From assembly GCA_963839475.1 (NCBI GenBank), contig CAWIVH010000005.1, forward strand, positions 1-64,000: 64,000 nt of DNA, written 5' to 3'. Position numbers and translations under genes: made by a program. Under the pieces are notes generated by a model. That model was not told the origin of the DNA and ran no database searches. It saw nothing but the letters and a program-made list of their open reading frames with translations. Shown here piece after piece: positions 1 to 9,382 of the stretch; positions within the stretch are counted from its first letter, which is position 1, and every line of letters starts with the position of its first letter. The DNA is from CAWIVH01 sp963839475. Its GTDB lineage: Bacteria; Acidobacteriota; UBA6911.

Positions 1-982
1 TTGAGGATGCGGGTACCGATCCCGACATCCAGCAAGCCCTGGAAATCTTCGACAAAACACAATCCTTTTTCCTTGGAGGATACCGGTACCGGGAGTGTAC
101 CAGGTTGAGGGACCCTGTGTCTCCATCCTCTTTTCACCTGTGGAAGTCGCAGTGGTTCTCCAGTTTGGAATCCTCTGGCTTAACGCGAATCCACTGAATG
201 CACTACCGGGTCACTTCTGCCAAGCGCCGAAGCATCGTAAACGATGTTTTCGGTTTTCGGCAGGCAAAACGTACTCGGTTTTATTAACGAGACACACTTT
301 TAGCAGGTACATCACCGCAAGCACTGAAAACTCCAAAATGTTTGTGCGATCAAGAATTGCATAACAAATTCAGTCGAGCACAGGTACGCCTGTCGGATTG
401 TTTTAGCGGCAAACTGAGATACTCCAAAATAAATTGTGTTTTTTGCCAAGATTTTCCGCTTTTAGGTGTAGAGGTCCAATTGTAGATGAACAGGCGCCGG
501 TTGATCACACCGCGAAGGTGTCGGCCGCTAAAAACCGTGAAGTGAGCTGGGACCTTGCCGGGCGCCCGTTTTGAGGGCAGCGAAGGACCTCGCAACAAGC
601 AACCAAGATCGTGACCTTGATTCAACGGCCTTTGCGGATGGAATAAGTGTTCCCAAGGGATAGAGGTTCTTGTCATTCACCAAATGTGCTATGCGAAGGA
701 GGTCTCCACGAACAGCTAATCAGAACAGTGGCACACTGGTGGTACAAAGGTATAGCACTGCGGATGGCACCCGGCCAAACGGGTTCGGATCTAATCTACA
801 ACTTATTGAGCATACATCAGTAAAATGTTCACAAAGGGCAAGAGTTCGTTCCAGCATACACGGATCACTCCAGGATGCCCGCCCTAGTGTACGTTGCAGC
901 AGCACGCTACGTGTTTTTCTGTTTGCGATGAAGGGCATCATCTCTCTTTGATTACAGTTCGTGTTCAATGGAGGGTATCGTT
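1..982. other. Gene-poor leader stretch, no confident gene
   Basis: I see no convincing gene here. An open frame at 3-197 (+) runs in from the left edge and could be the 3' end of a gene, but I cannot assign it. A hairpin with a one-base bulge lies at about 225-255. The last part should hold the promoter of the large secreted protein that starts at 983. The short open frames on both strands lack ribosome sites and recognisable domains. Confidence 0.5.
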
Positions 983-3900
983 ATGGCAGAAAGATATTGC
1001 AAAATAATCTTGTCGTCAGTATTGATTTTGCTATGTGCGCCGTTAATTGCCAACGCCGATCAGACAGCCACACTTGCAAGCACATTTGTCACAAGTGGCA
1101 GCGGCGGCCTGGATACTCCTACGTCTTTAGTATTTGGCCCAGCAGGTGACCTTTATGTCGTCAGTTTTGCCAACAAGCAGATCTTGCGCTATGCCGGTGA
1201 TACCGGAGCCTTCAAGAGTGTTCTTACTACATTTGTATCAGCGGAACCCGTTAATCTCTTAAACAAAGCTATTTACGATAAGCCCAACTTGCCCTATCCC
1301 TATAACCATACAAACTCTCTTCTCGTCAGTTTGTTTGAGGCTGACCAAGTCTTTCGATGGGATTTTGGCCCTTATGCATGCCCCGTTGGTCAGGATTGTT
1401 CGTCCCAACCTCCCACTTGGAGAGGCGTGTTCATAGAGGGCGGAGGCCTTGATGGCCCACAAGACATGGTTGTTGGTCCCGGCGGCTATATATACATTGC
1501 CAGCTATAACAGTAAGAATGTCCTAAAATATGATGGCAATACTGGAGCTTTTGTTGGCGTATTCGCTTCCGGTAACGGATTGGAACATCCAAGAACTCTG
1601 ACCTTTGGTCCGGATGGCAATCTTTATGTTGCCAGCTACAACGATACTCTCTCGGGAAACAAAATATTTAAATACAACGGCACAACCGGCGAATTTTTGG
1701 GAGCTTTCTGTGACACCAATGATCCCTGGGATATGGAATTTGGTCCAGATGGCAACCTTTATGTGAGCGATCATTCTGCAAGAAGCATCGCAAGGTATAA
1801 CGGCACTACAGGAGCTGCTATTGATTATTATGATCCCGATGGTGGAGCGTGGAGCGTTTTTCCTTTTTCCATAACCTTTGGGCCTGGAGGAAAGTTGTTT
1901 GTAAGTGACTCCTGGAATAAGAGAATTCTTAACTATTATGACGCATTGGTTCCCGGCTGTCCAACCGGTGTAAATGACAGCGACGGGGATGGAGTATGCG
2001 ACAACGAGGATAGATGCCTAAATCAGCCCAATCCCCGGAGTAATTGGATCGACATTAATGGTTTACCTCACACATACGAAGTTCCAGACTTTGATCTCGA
2101 TGGTATTCCGGATGCCTGCGACAATTGCCGCAATACTGCCAATCCTAATCAAGAGAATAGTGACACAGATGCTCTCGGCAATGCATGTGATAATTGTCCT
2201 TATGTATACAATCCCGATCAAAATGATAATGTATGTAGAGACAACGATCAGGACGGAGTCCCTGCGGTTAATGACTGCGATGACAATGACAAAACCGTAT
2301 TTCCGGGCGCCCCTGAAATATGCGGCGATGGCAAAAAGAATGATTGTAATCGTCGTGGAAAAGATATTTCCTGCCTGGATATGTATGCTCCAGTTTTATA
2401 TTCCTCCGAAGCATATTATACTACGCCGGGAACTAAAGATTACAAACCGAAACAAGTCGAAAGTATACTTAAAGAATCTACTCTGAGAGGCCCGGCCTAC
2501 TGGGTGTGCACAGATACCGCCTGTGTCTGCACGGATGGCTATTTTGATTGGGATGGCTTGAATTCGCGATGGGTTTGCACCAAGCGCAGTTGTTTTTGTG
2601 ATTCCGGCACCTTTACCCACACCTATGTCGAAAAACCAGTTCGCACGTCTGATCTTTATTCAAGCGATACAAGCGGGTTTTACCTTGACATGTCAGATGC
2701 GGACCCTGGACTTAGCACTGGGGACTCCAACAGGCCAAATCCGTCGAGGTTTGACATTTATCCAAACACAGTATACGGGAGGGAGGAAGTATTCACTCGC
2801 GATTATCCCGATACCCCCTATAGGGCTCTGCAATATTGGCTCTTCTATCCCTATAATGACTTCAGTGGCGATAGACATGAAGGGGATTGGGAGATGGTGC
2901 AAGTCATTTTAGACGAATCAACAAGGCAACCGGTTGCGGCACCCAATTATGCCGTCACCTATAGCCAACATAGCGGTGGAGTTTCAAAAACATGGGATGA
3001 CTCTGATGTAGAAAAAGCTGATGGCACTCATCCGATTGTATATATCGGAGAGGGATCCCATGCGAACTATTTTAAGGGAGGAGAGCATACTATTGAATTA
3101 TGTTTTACAGATTGGACAAAACCAATCTCTGCGTTAGTACCGCTCTCAATATATGATTCGTATAGTAATCAACCTCTTTTAAAGGAAGCCTATCAAATTG
3201 TCCCTATTAGCTCATTAACGCCGTGGGTTGGATGGAACGGGCATTGGGGAGAAATTGATGGGGGAACAGGAGTCCCTTATCCTTTGAGCCCTGCCAGCAT
3301 CGTAACTTTTACATCTGGCCCGCAGGGACCGGGCAAGAAGGGTAGTTGGAACGATCCTATTGGATTTGCTAATAATCCTGGCGAGACGTCGGTAGTCGGA
3401 TGTGCCTTTAGTCCAGTTAACGTTCACATATACGATTCTGCGGGCAATCATGTTGGACCTACCGCAACGGGAGAATTCGAGTCTAAGATACCGGGCGTAT
3501 ACCTTTATGACCCTGAAAATAAGAGGTTTATCATTAATACCTCGGATAATTTAAAATTCAAGCTCGAGGCAACAGGTTCCGGAGAATTTGATTTTGTGGT
3601 TTCAAAATATCAAAAAGATACTGCAAGGCAAACTGCTGTAACCTATAACAAGGTTCAAATCACCGACCAAACTACTGCTGTCGTCAATGTTGCGACTCTT
3701 AATCCCAATTACACAATGGAAATAGATTTGAATGGAGATGGTAGCACAGACCTGCGTAAGGCACCCGACAATATCGATGAAGTTCAAAAATCAGTGGGAA
3801 GACTCGATACCAATGCCACTCCGTCATCTATTCCTGGAACTGAAGATGGGGACGCAGATGGAATAGCAGGTTCAATGGACAATTGTCCGACTAGGTTTAA

Positions 3901-4579
3901 CCCGGATCAGGGAGATATAAACAATAATGGTATCGGAAATTTATGTGAGCCGGACAGCACACCTCCATCCATTATTATTGATAGTTGTCCAGTAACTGCC
4001 AACTATAGATCTCGAACCTTGATCAACGTTGCAGTATCGGATGGCGAATCTGATGTAGCATTCCAATCCGTTCCAAACGGAATCAACGGACTTGACACAT
4101 CAAATATCGGGAATTTCGTTTTTAATGTTAATGCTAGAGACAATATGGGAAATATAAACACAAAAAGCTGTACATATAAGGTTATTTATGATTTTGTTGG
4201 CGCGGGAGGATTTCAACCGCCGATCGATGACAAGCCAACCGTAAATATTGCTAAAGCAGGCTCTACGATACCCGTAAAATGGCAACTTCCGGACGGTAAA
4301 GGCGGTTTCGTCAGCGATTTAAGCGCTGTGAAATCGATTCAAATCGAAGAAATTGCATGCGCTAACTTCTCTACGTCGATAACTGATCCTGTTGAAACAA
4401 CTGCCACTGGAAATACAAGTTTGCGATATGATTCTACCTCTAGTCAGTTCATTTACAACTGGCAAACAGCAAAGAATCAAGCCGGAAAGTGTTATGTGTT
4501 AAGCCTGAATTTAAATGATGGCGTTGAAGTATCAGGCCAACTTTTCGTTAAAATAACCGCGGCAATGTACAAAAAATGA
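983..4579 (+). CDS. Large secreted mosaic protein: NHL propeller, TSP3/MopE-type calcium repeats, Vps62-like domain, PxKF-type C-terminus
   Basis: This 1198-residue protein begins with a signal peptide (hydrophobic ILSSVLILLCAPLIANA). The ATG at 983 is preferred over 968 because GGAGGG lies 7 bases upstream of it. Residues 40-325 hold about six NHL-type repeats with the recurring pattern FGPDGNLYV. Around 330-465 there are aspartate-rich thrombospondin type 3 motifs (DSDGDGVCD, DACDNC) and a MopE-like metal-binding motif (NDCDDND). Residues 468-800 resemble the Vps62/DUF946 family (HEGDWEMVQ near 630, EGSHANYF near 689). Another calcium-type repeat lies near 956. The last 130 residues match the PxKF-type domain, here with PVKW. 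An extracellular or surface calcium-stabilised role is likely; the substrate is unknown. Base composition is AT-rich compared with the window. Confidence 0.85.
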   Translation: MAERYCKIILSSVLILLCAPLIANADQTATLASTFVTSGSGGLDTPTSLVFGPAGDLYVVSFANKQILRYAGDTGAFKSVLTTFVSAEPVNLLNKAIYDKPNLPYPYNHTNSLLVSLFEADQVFRWDFGPYACPVGQDCSSQPPTWRGVFIEGGGLDGPQDMVVGPGGYIYIASYNSKNVLKYDGNTGAFVGVFASGNGLEHPRTLTFGPDGNLYVASYNDTLSGNKIFKYNGTTGEFLGAFCDTNDPWDMEFGPDGNLYVSDHSARSIARYNGTTGAAIDYYDPDGGAWSVFPFSITFGPGGKLFVSDSWNKRILNYYDALVPGCPTGVNDSDGDGVCDNEDRCLNQPNPRSNWIDINGLPHTYEVPDFDLDGIPDACDNCRNTANPNQENSDTDALGNACDNCPYVYNPDQNDNVCRDNDQDGVPAVNDCDDNDKTVFPGAPEICGDGKKNDCNRRGKDISCLDMYAPVLYSSEAYYTTPGTKDYKPKQVESILKESTLRGPAYWVCTDTACVCTDGYFDWDGLNSRWVCTKRSCFCDSGTFTHTYVEKPVRTSDLYSSDTSGFYLDMSDADPGLSTGDSNRPNPSRFDIYPNTVYGREEVFTRDYPDTPYRALQYWLFYPYNDFSGDRHEGDWEMVQVILDESTRQPVAAPNYAVTYSQHSGGVSKTWDDSDVEKADGTHPIVYIGEGSHANYFKGGEHTIELCFTDWTKPISALVPLSIYDSYSNQPLLKEAYQIVPISSLTPWVGWNGHWGEIDGGTGVPYPLSPASIVTFTSGPQGPGKKGSWNDPIGFANNPGETSVVGCAFSPVNVHIYDSAGNHVGPTATGEFESKIPGVYLYDPENKRFIINTSDNLKFKLEATGSGEFDFVVSKYQKDTARQTAVTYNKVQITDQTTAVVNVATLNPNYTMEIDLNGDGSTDLRKAPDNIDEVQKSVGRLDTNATPSSIPGTEDGDADGIAGSMDNCPTRFNPDQGDINNNGIGNLCEPDSTPPSIIIDSCPVTANYRSRTLINVAVSDGESDVAFQSVPNGINGLDTSNIGNFVFNVNARDNMGNINTKSCTYKVIYDFVGAGGFQPPIDDKPTVNIAKAGSTIPVKWQLPDGKGGFVSDLSAVKSIQIEEIACANFSTSITDPVETTATGNTSLRYDSTSSQFIYNWQTAKNQAGKCYVLSLNLNDGVEVSGQLFVKITAAMYKK

Positions 4580-4580
4580 G

Positions 4581-4611
4581 AAGGCAAGGTCAGCGATGAC
4601 TTTGCCTTTTT
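4581..4611 (+). terminator. Rho-independent terminator of the mosaic protein gene
   Basis: The stem AAGGCAAGGTCA pairs with TGACTTTGCCTT (one G-T pair) around a GCGA loop and runs into a T tract. It starts one base after the stop codon at 4577-4579. Confidence 0.85.
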
Positions 4612-4975
4612 CATATTAATTCTGGCTCCATCATAGTTTCTCACTTTGCTATTCTCGATATCGAATGCCTGCTTACTGAATGAGCAGTCGGCATCTGGTA
4701 CTGAGCGATTCGATGCTAGTGCAATTAGGCCCGGGTCAAGCTAGGTTCGATTTTTTTTGCGGAAAACACATTTATAGCTTTCGATGATTGGTAGGCGATC
4801 AGGGTTGGCCTCCGGAAAGAATACAAATATGATCAAAAATATATGCGTTTTTGCTTCCCGTTGATTTCAACTGAGTAGGGGAAAAGGCTCTCGAAATACC
4901 CCTATCAGGGCGCAACCTGAATCCGTAACTCCTTTAATGGCCATAGAAGCATCACTTGCATTTAATTTGCTCCCC
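4612..4975. other. Non-coding AT-rich stretch
   Basis: I find no gene, RNA or clear repeat here. It separates the terminator of the mosaic protein from the tRNA 3' relic and the recombinase relic, so it may be the interior edge of a former integrated element. Confidence 0.4.
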
Positions 4976-5009
4976 CGGGTTACAGGTTCAAGTCCTGTAC
5001 CGCCCAGCA
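4976..5009 (+). other. 3' end of a tRNA gene (T-arm plus acceptor), candidate attachment-site relic
   Basis: Positions 4982-4998 form a perfect five-base T stem (ACAGG/CCTGT) around the canonical loop TTCAAGT. The bases that follow, ACCGCCC at 4999-5005, would be the 3' acceptor strand, with discriminator A at 5006. The matching 5' strand GGGCGGT, a D arm and an anticodon arm are not found upstream, so this is only the 3' part. Such fragments are left when an integrative element inserts into or excises from a tRNA gene. The acceptor sequence would fit a valine tRNA among others. Confidence 0.6.
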
Positions 5010-5303
5010 CTTACAGCCGCAGCAGAAGTTGATTGCACCTGGGTTTCGGATTTCTTCCGGTTCGCCAGGGACGGAATCTGATTGACGAACTGCCTATTTG
5101 CTCCCGGCACCAAATGCCCGTAAATATCGACCGTGGAACCATTCTTTCAAACGGCGAACGTGCAGGATTTTGTCTTCTCAATCGATATCTTCAATCTCGA
5201 GGTTCGTGACTTCCGCATTGCTCAGATCGTAAGAGCCAAACAAGAGGTACTGCGCAGCGTCCCGGCGGCCTGAAGACAAATCAGCTTGAGCCGCTGCTGC
5301 CGG
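4988..5303 (-). pseudogene. Decayed tyrosine recombinase (phage-type integrase), C-terminal part
   Basis: On the minus strand the frame ending at 4988 reads TVDIYGHLVPGANR, the diagnostic C-terminal segment of site-specific tyrosine recombinases including the nucleophile tyrosine. Upstream, near 5165-5230, a second piece reads EVTNLEIEDID, a stop, then EDKILHVRRLKE. This resembles the catalytic-core start of the same family with a Trp codon turned into TGA. The HxxR region between the two pieces is missing and the frame changes, so the gene is dead. Its stop lies inside the tRNA T-loop relic, the usual geometry of an integrase beside its attachment site. The upper boundary is approximate. Confidence 0.65.
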
Positions 5304-5378
5304 CTAACTGGAAATCATCAGGGCCGAACTCCGGCTGATCTCGACGACGCCTGAAAAGCCAGCCACGTGCCTTTATCC

Positions 5379-5576
5379 ATGGCAGAGGTCTACCTGGAAG
5401 TAGGGACGTGTACCCGCTTTATCGAACACGCTAAGATGCCTGAAAAATGGACGCTCTACAAACTTGACAAGGACAAGATTACAGGTGCAACCTTTCTGGC
5501 TATACCACAGAATGATCTGGCAATCAGCATTTATGATACAGGTGTGGCTGATATCACTCATTTCAAAATTAAGTAA
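5379..5576 (+). CDS. Small hypothetical protein, possibly a fragment
   Basis: This frame encodes 65 residues from the ATG at 5379; a GTG at 5367 would add four. The composition is protein-like, with alternating charged and hydrophobic residues and no low complexity (for example KWTLYKLDKDKITG), but I recognise no family. It lies between the recombinase relic and a CPBP protease and has no clear ribosome site, so it may be the surviving end of a longer gene. Function unknown. Confidence 0.35.
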   Translation: MAEVYLEVGTCTRFIEHAKMPEKWTLYKLDKDKITGATFLAIPQNDLAISIYDTGVADITHFKIK

Positions 5577-5753
5577 TTGACCTTTATCCAGTTAAAAAAC
5601 TTATCGGAATAGCCCAAAGGGAGCTTTCCTACCATCGTGATACTTTATTGATCCAATTGGATGAGAAGCGATTGATCTACTGATTTCAATCAAAGACCGT
5701 ATCCATTTCATTAACAGCTCAAAAGATATATCACTGAAAAATGATAAAAGAAG

Positions 5754-6542
5754 ATGCAAACATCCATTTTAAGTGCATCCACCTCATTGGATGAGCAGTA
5801 TTCGCTAAAGAAAATCTTACTAGTGTGGATTTCGTCCGCATTACCAATGGCTATTTTAGCCTTTGTAATTACTCCTACTCTAATCCCAATAATCGATTTA
5901 CCACCTTTAATTATCTATTGGTTGAACATTATTTTAGGATTGATATGGCAATTTGTTCTTTCGATAATAATCCTTAAGAAGGAAGGACATGAATTAAGGT
6001 GGTCCACCATTCAGAAAAGAATGAAATTTCAAAAACCTCGAAATCCCGCGTCCGGTGAACCTAATAATTGGCTTCTACTGTGGGTATTACCTTTTATTAT
6101 TTTAAGCGGGATTGTGCAATCTAGTATTGGTTTTCCTGATTTTGATAGTATCGCTGGTCCGTTGATAAAATATTTACCTCAATATGATTTGGCAAAATTG
6201 GCAACACCGGAATTTAAGGGAGCATGGTGGATTCTGGGATTGTTCCTATTAACGATGTTATTCAATTATTTTCTGGGGGAAGAATTTCTTTATAGAGGTA
6301 TTCTCTTGCCTAAAATGAGAGGCGTATTTGGCAAGTGGGACTGGTTTGCAAATGGGGTGCTGTTCGGCCTTTATCATCTCCACAAACCACAAATAATAAT
6401 ATCAACAGCACTTATATTTGGAGTTTTATTTGCCTACCCAGCAAAACGTTTTCAATCTACCTGGATGGCGGTAATGATCCATGGAGTAGAAGGAATAATA
6501 GGTTTAATTATCGTTTTCAGGGTAATTTGGGGAGTCATCTAA
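5754..6542 (+). CDS. CPBP family intramembrane metalloprotease
   Basis: This 262-residue membrane protein has about six hydrophobic segments and the CPBP (CAAX protease and bacteriocin-processing) signature. The motif EEFLYRG near residue 178 supplies the glutamates and arginine, FGLYHLHKP near 205 supplies a histidine, and a third segment near 237 (AVMIHG) supplies another. The family cleaves or processes membrane-embedded substrates; some members confer bacteriocin immunity. The local DNA is markedly AT-rich compared with the window, like the mosaic gene upstream, which suggests acquisition together with the recombinase relic. The substrate cannot be inferred. The upstream AAAGAAG sits very close to the ATG, so initiation is probably weak or the start uncertain. 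Confidence 0.85.
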   Translation: MQTSILSASTSLDEQYSLKKILLVWISSALPMAILAFVITPTLIPIIDLPPLIIYWLNIILGLIWQFVLSIIILKKEGHELRWSTIQKRMKFQKPRNPASGEPNNWLLLWVLPFIILSGIVQSSIGFPDFDSIAGPLIKYLPQYDLAKLATPEFKGAWWILGLFLLTMLFNYFLGEEFLYRGILLPKMRGVFGKWDWFANGVLFGLYHLHKPQIIISTALIFGVLFAYPAKRFQSTWMAVMIHGVEGIIGLIIVFRVIWGVI

Positions 6543-6869
6543 AACAGAGTGCCGGCATATAGGTCGATCAGAATAAAAGCCAAGCTGACAAGGACAACAA
6601 AAATAATAGGTAGGTCAGGGTTTTGCATTGGCTTTCTTTTATTTAGAAAGTTCTGCAAAACATGACAAAACCGGACCGCGCACCTGCATTCTATAAAACC
6701 TTATGTAGTCATAATACCAGTCTCAGCGGAAGCAGATTCCCGCCTTGTCGGGAACAGAATCAGGTCCGAAACACGTGAACATGGTAGCAAATTCAGCCCC
6801 AGGCGTGTCCAAATTAGGATGCCGGTCACATGCGCATACAGACCGCATCAGCTGTGGAGATGAAAGGCC

Positions 6870-7045
6870 CAGTGGGCGGCAGCGAATAGCCTGGGCGAGC
6901 CCCCGAATGGGGTCGCTGCCCACGGTAGGAGATGGGTATAAAGCGAGCCCCGGAAGGGGCGACAGACTATCTGTCGCCCCTTCCGGGGCTTGAATCCCCT
7001 CCGAAGCTAACCGGGGGCCGTGCCGCTTCGCGGCTTGCCCCCCCC
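6870..7045. repeat. Hairpin-rich structured repeat element
   Basis: Three stem-loops are packed into about 175 bases. The first (6872-6923) pairs a GTGGG...CAGCGA arm with TCGCTGCCCAC and contains a smaller CCCC/GGGG hairpin. The second (6946-6990) is a perfect 21-bp inverted repeat around a 3-base loop (CTA). The third (7013-7042) pairs GGGGGC and GCCGC with GCGGC and GCCCCC. The layout resembles interspersed palindromic (REP-like) elements or a folded RNA. No transposase is adjacent and only one copy lies in this window. The open frames across it follow from its composition and are not genes. Confidence 0.7.
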
Positions 7046-7770
7046 GTTTCACGGGATCTTCGACCGGCTATTCGCTTTTACCCCTTCGGGATCTTCCATT
7101 TTGGGCAGCAATTTCGAGTATCTGGAACCTCTATTATGGTGAGATTTACCGCTCTTTTGTTTTCAATCCTTTAGTCAAAATAATTTGTCGTTTCCGGGCT
7201 AATTTGGACAGCATTGAATTCATCCCTGCACTCACGCAATGTTGCCGATAGAATGGCAGATAAGGGGTTTCCAAGCGAACCGTTGAAGAGCATTCCTTAA
7301 GTCATAAACATTGACGAATATCTGGTACCGATTCGGGCGGGGATTATGCATTTTGTGCAGTTTGTCGCAATAAGGCGACGATTGCCAGTGTGGCAGGCGA
7401 TCCTCATGTTGCGAGGCAAAGCAGCCTGGCAATACTCGCGTGAACAAATACCTTTGTATCAAAAGGATTTTCTATGATGGAGCGGTTGACCCATTTGCTG
7501 GGCGGCTTCGAAAGCACTATAAAGGCGTGAAGCAGGTAATCTGAACAACTCTCCAAAATGGGCGATGGTTCAGCGCCAAGTTTCACCAAGGTAGAGGACG
7601 GCGCCACCGCAATGAACGCCCGGCTGTCCGATCTTCCGGTGTCTAATCCCGGAATCCACTCCAGCCGGGGTAATGGAAGTCAAAGCGATGGCCGAAATTG
7701 CCTCTTGAGCGTGTCCTTTTGAATGCGTGGTTCAAGGAGCATGCCAGATTTCGATTGCCAGGATCGGTGT
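7046..7770. other. Intergenic stretch without recognisable gene
   Basis: I translated both strands and found only short frames without ribosome sites or known motifs. It may contain decayed coding sequence. The stretch between the CPBP gene and the repeat (6543-6869) is likewise empty. Confidence 0.4.
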
Positions 7771-7920
7771 TTATACCGAAGAGCGGCGGCCGCCAAGAAA
7801 ATTGATAAGAACCACAATGACCGCGATGACCAGCAGCGCATGAACCAAACCGCCGCCGATATGCATCGAAAATCCAAGAAGCCACAGAACGATCAAAACC
7901 GCAGCAAGTGTCCACAACAT
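7771..7920 (-). CDS. lmo0937 family small membrane protein
   Basis: This 49-residue protein has two hydrophobic stretches separated by a short glycine-bearing turn (MHIGGG) and a basic tail (GGRRSSV). That is the size and layout of the lmo0937-type membrane proteins found widely in soil bacteria. GGGAG lies 7 bases upstream of the ATG. The family has no established biochemical role; it is commonly encoded near stress-response small proteins, and here CsbD and another tiny membrane peptide are close by. It sits in the inner membrane by prediction. Confidence 0.75.
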   Translation of the reverse strand: MLWTLAAVLIVLWLLGFSMHIGGGLVHALLVIAVIVVLINFLGGRRSSV

Positions 7921-8036
7921 ATTGAATCTCCCTTTTTTGTTCAAATCGAAAATTTTATAGCTTGTCCATCCCGATCAAGAGGGGAAACCTTCGCCGAGAA
8001 AGCAATAGGTTGCATCCCCATTTTCCGAATTGCACA

Positions 8037-8117
8037 CTAGCGACGCCAACGGGAGTATCCCCAGCCGCCGCCACCCAACAAAAACAACACCAATAGCACT
8101 ATCAACAAGGTCGACAT
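8037..8117 (-). CDS. 26-residue hydrophobic glycine-rich peptide (DUF3309-like)
   Basis: The peptide starts MSTLLIVLLVLFLLGGG and ends in GWGYSRWRR: one membrane segment, a glycine turn and a basic aromatic tail. This resembles the N-terminal half of DUF3309-type membrane peptides. GAGGA is placed about 5 bases upstream of the ATG. It lies just upstream of the lmo0937-like gene on the same strand, with a 116-base gap, and could share its transcript. Function unknown. Confidence 0.6.
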   Translation of the reverse strand: MSTLLIVLLVLFLLGGGGWGYSRWRR

Positions 8118-8395
8118 ATCGTTCCTCATTTCCATTTGGAGGTACTCGGTGGCCGGATCCTAGTGATCCTTTTGCCCTTTTTCCTGACTGCACAATGATA
8201 CGCATCGCGCGGACTGATGTCTGTTCAGATCAGGACATATGTCTGGTCTCTTCTGCACACAATTTGGCCTTTGTATGCACGGTCCCAATGAATGGGCCGC
8301 ATTGTGATGTCGAAGCTATTAGTGGATATGGATCTTATGGACGCCGGAAATGAATCCGATGATTTGTACTATTTTCTCGCACGGATGGCTCAGGC

Positions 8396-9319
8396 CTACC
8401 GTTTCGCAGCTTGCCTGGACGAATTATCGGTATTTGCCACAGCATGCTTTGCAGGCGCCGATGCGTTGCTGAGAGGCGGAATCTTATCCGGGTCCTCCAG
8501 CAGAAATTTGGGATCAATCCGGGCGTTGTGCCAGCGCACACCGAAGAACAAGTGAGGCCCCGTGGAGCGGCCCGTCGATCCAACCAATCCGAGCGTCTGT
8601 CCCTTCGTAACCTCCTGCCCGGCCTTAACCTCGATTCGGGATAGGTGAAAGTACATGGTGACAAGACCGTTTCCGTGATTGATGAACACGGCGTTTCCTT
8701 CGAAAAACAGATCCTGAGCGACCATCACCGTCCCGTCGGCCGAGGCCAGGACCGGGCTGCCCGCAGGGGTAGTGTAGTCGCTCCCGGTATGAGGTTGCGG
8801 GGCTGGCTTGCCGTTAAACACTCGCTTCGCCCCGAAGGACTTGCCGGCGGGCAGCGGGCGGGCCGGTTCCCCGATCGGCAGGGTAAACCTCGCCGCTCCC
8901 TCTGCGCCTGCAAAAACCTTACTCACCAGTACCTGGTCGCGCTGGTTGCGATCGAGGTCCGCTTTCGAGGGATTGGCCTGCGGAATGTCGGGAAGGTTGA
9001 TCTCCTCGGTCCCGTAAGGTAAGGGCCCCACGGAGATGTGTGCGGTTTCCCTGCGCCCTGAAATAACGCGGGCGATCGCGATAACAGCCGGCTTCTGCAG
9101 GAGGTCGACGGGATAGTAGCAAGTCTCCAACAATGACGCCCACGTGCGGCCCAGCATACCGCAGCGCGTCGTGCCCGGCGCTGTCCAGCGGACCAGCGTG
9201 CCCGGCGCTGCGGTAATAGTGCTGGAGGCCTGCGGTTTCTGCGCCGCTGGGGAGGAACACGGGATCACGCAGACAAACGCCAGCATTCCGAACGAGAGAC
9301 AGTGGAGAAGAACTTTCAT
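8396..9319 (-). CDS. Secreted M23-family (LytM-type) peptidase-like protein with altered zinc motif
   Basis: This 307-residue protein begins with a signal peptide (residues 1-26). The C-terminal half is an M23 domain: HTGSDY near 190 carries the usual first zinc ligands (HxxxD) and YFHLS near 224 the catalytic-site histidine. The third site, normally HLHF, reads GPHLFFGVRW here: the first histidine is kept but the third zinc ligand is a phenylalanine. The family cuts peptidoglycan cross-links; members with lost zinc ligands act as amidase activators (EnvC and NlpD type). The protein may therefore be regulatory, or use another ligand. The tail of about 35 residues is low complexity. It acts in the periplasm or outside the cell. 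Confidence 0.85.
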   Translation of the reverse strand: MKVLLHCLSFGMLAFVCVIPCSSPAAQKPQASSTITAAPGTLVRWTAPGTTRCGMLGRTWASLLETCYYPVDLLQKPAVIAIARVISGRRETAHISVGPLPYGTEEINLPDIPQANPSKADLDRNQRDQVLVSKVFAGAEGAARFTLPIGEPARPLPAGKSFGAKRVFNGKPAPQPHTGSDYTTPAGSPVLASADGTVMVAQDLFFEGNAVFINHGNGLVTMYFHLSRIEVKAGQEVTKGQTLGLVGSTGRSTGPHLFFGVRWHNARIDPKFLLEDPDKIPPLSNASAPAKHAVANTDNSSRQAAKR

Positions 9320-9382
9320 AATGACTCCTTCACTGAAATGAGCCCGTCTCGGCCCGGCTGAGCTGGCGGGTAACGGCCTTCA

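Noticed and set aside
3..197. Open frame at the left edge, weakly similar in pattern to the C-terminus of FliI-type ATPases
   Set aside because: The match is only a few residues and no further motif is visible; it is described as part of the leader stretch.
6723..7052. Open frames across the hairpin repeat
   Set aside because: They coincide with the palindromes and reflect the repeat composition.
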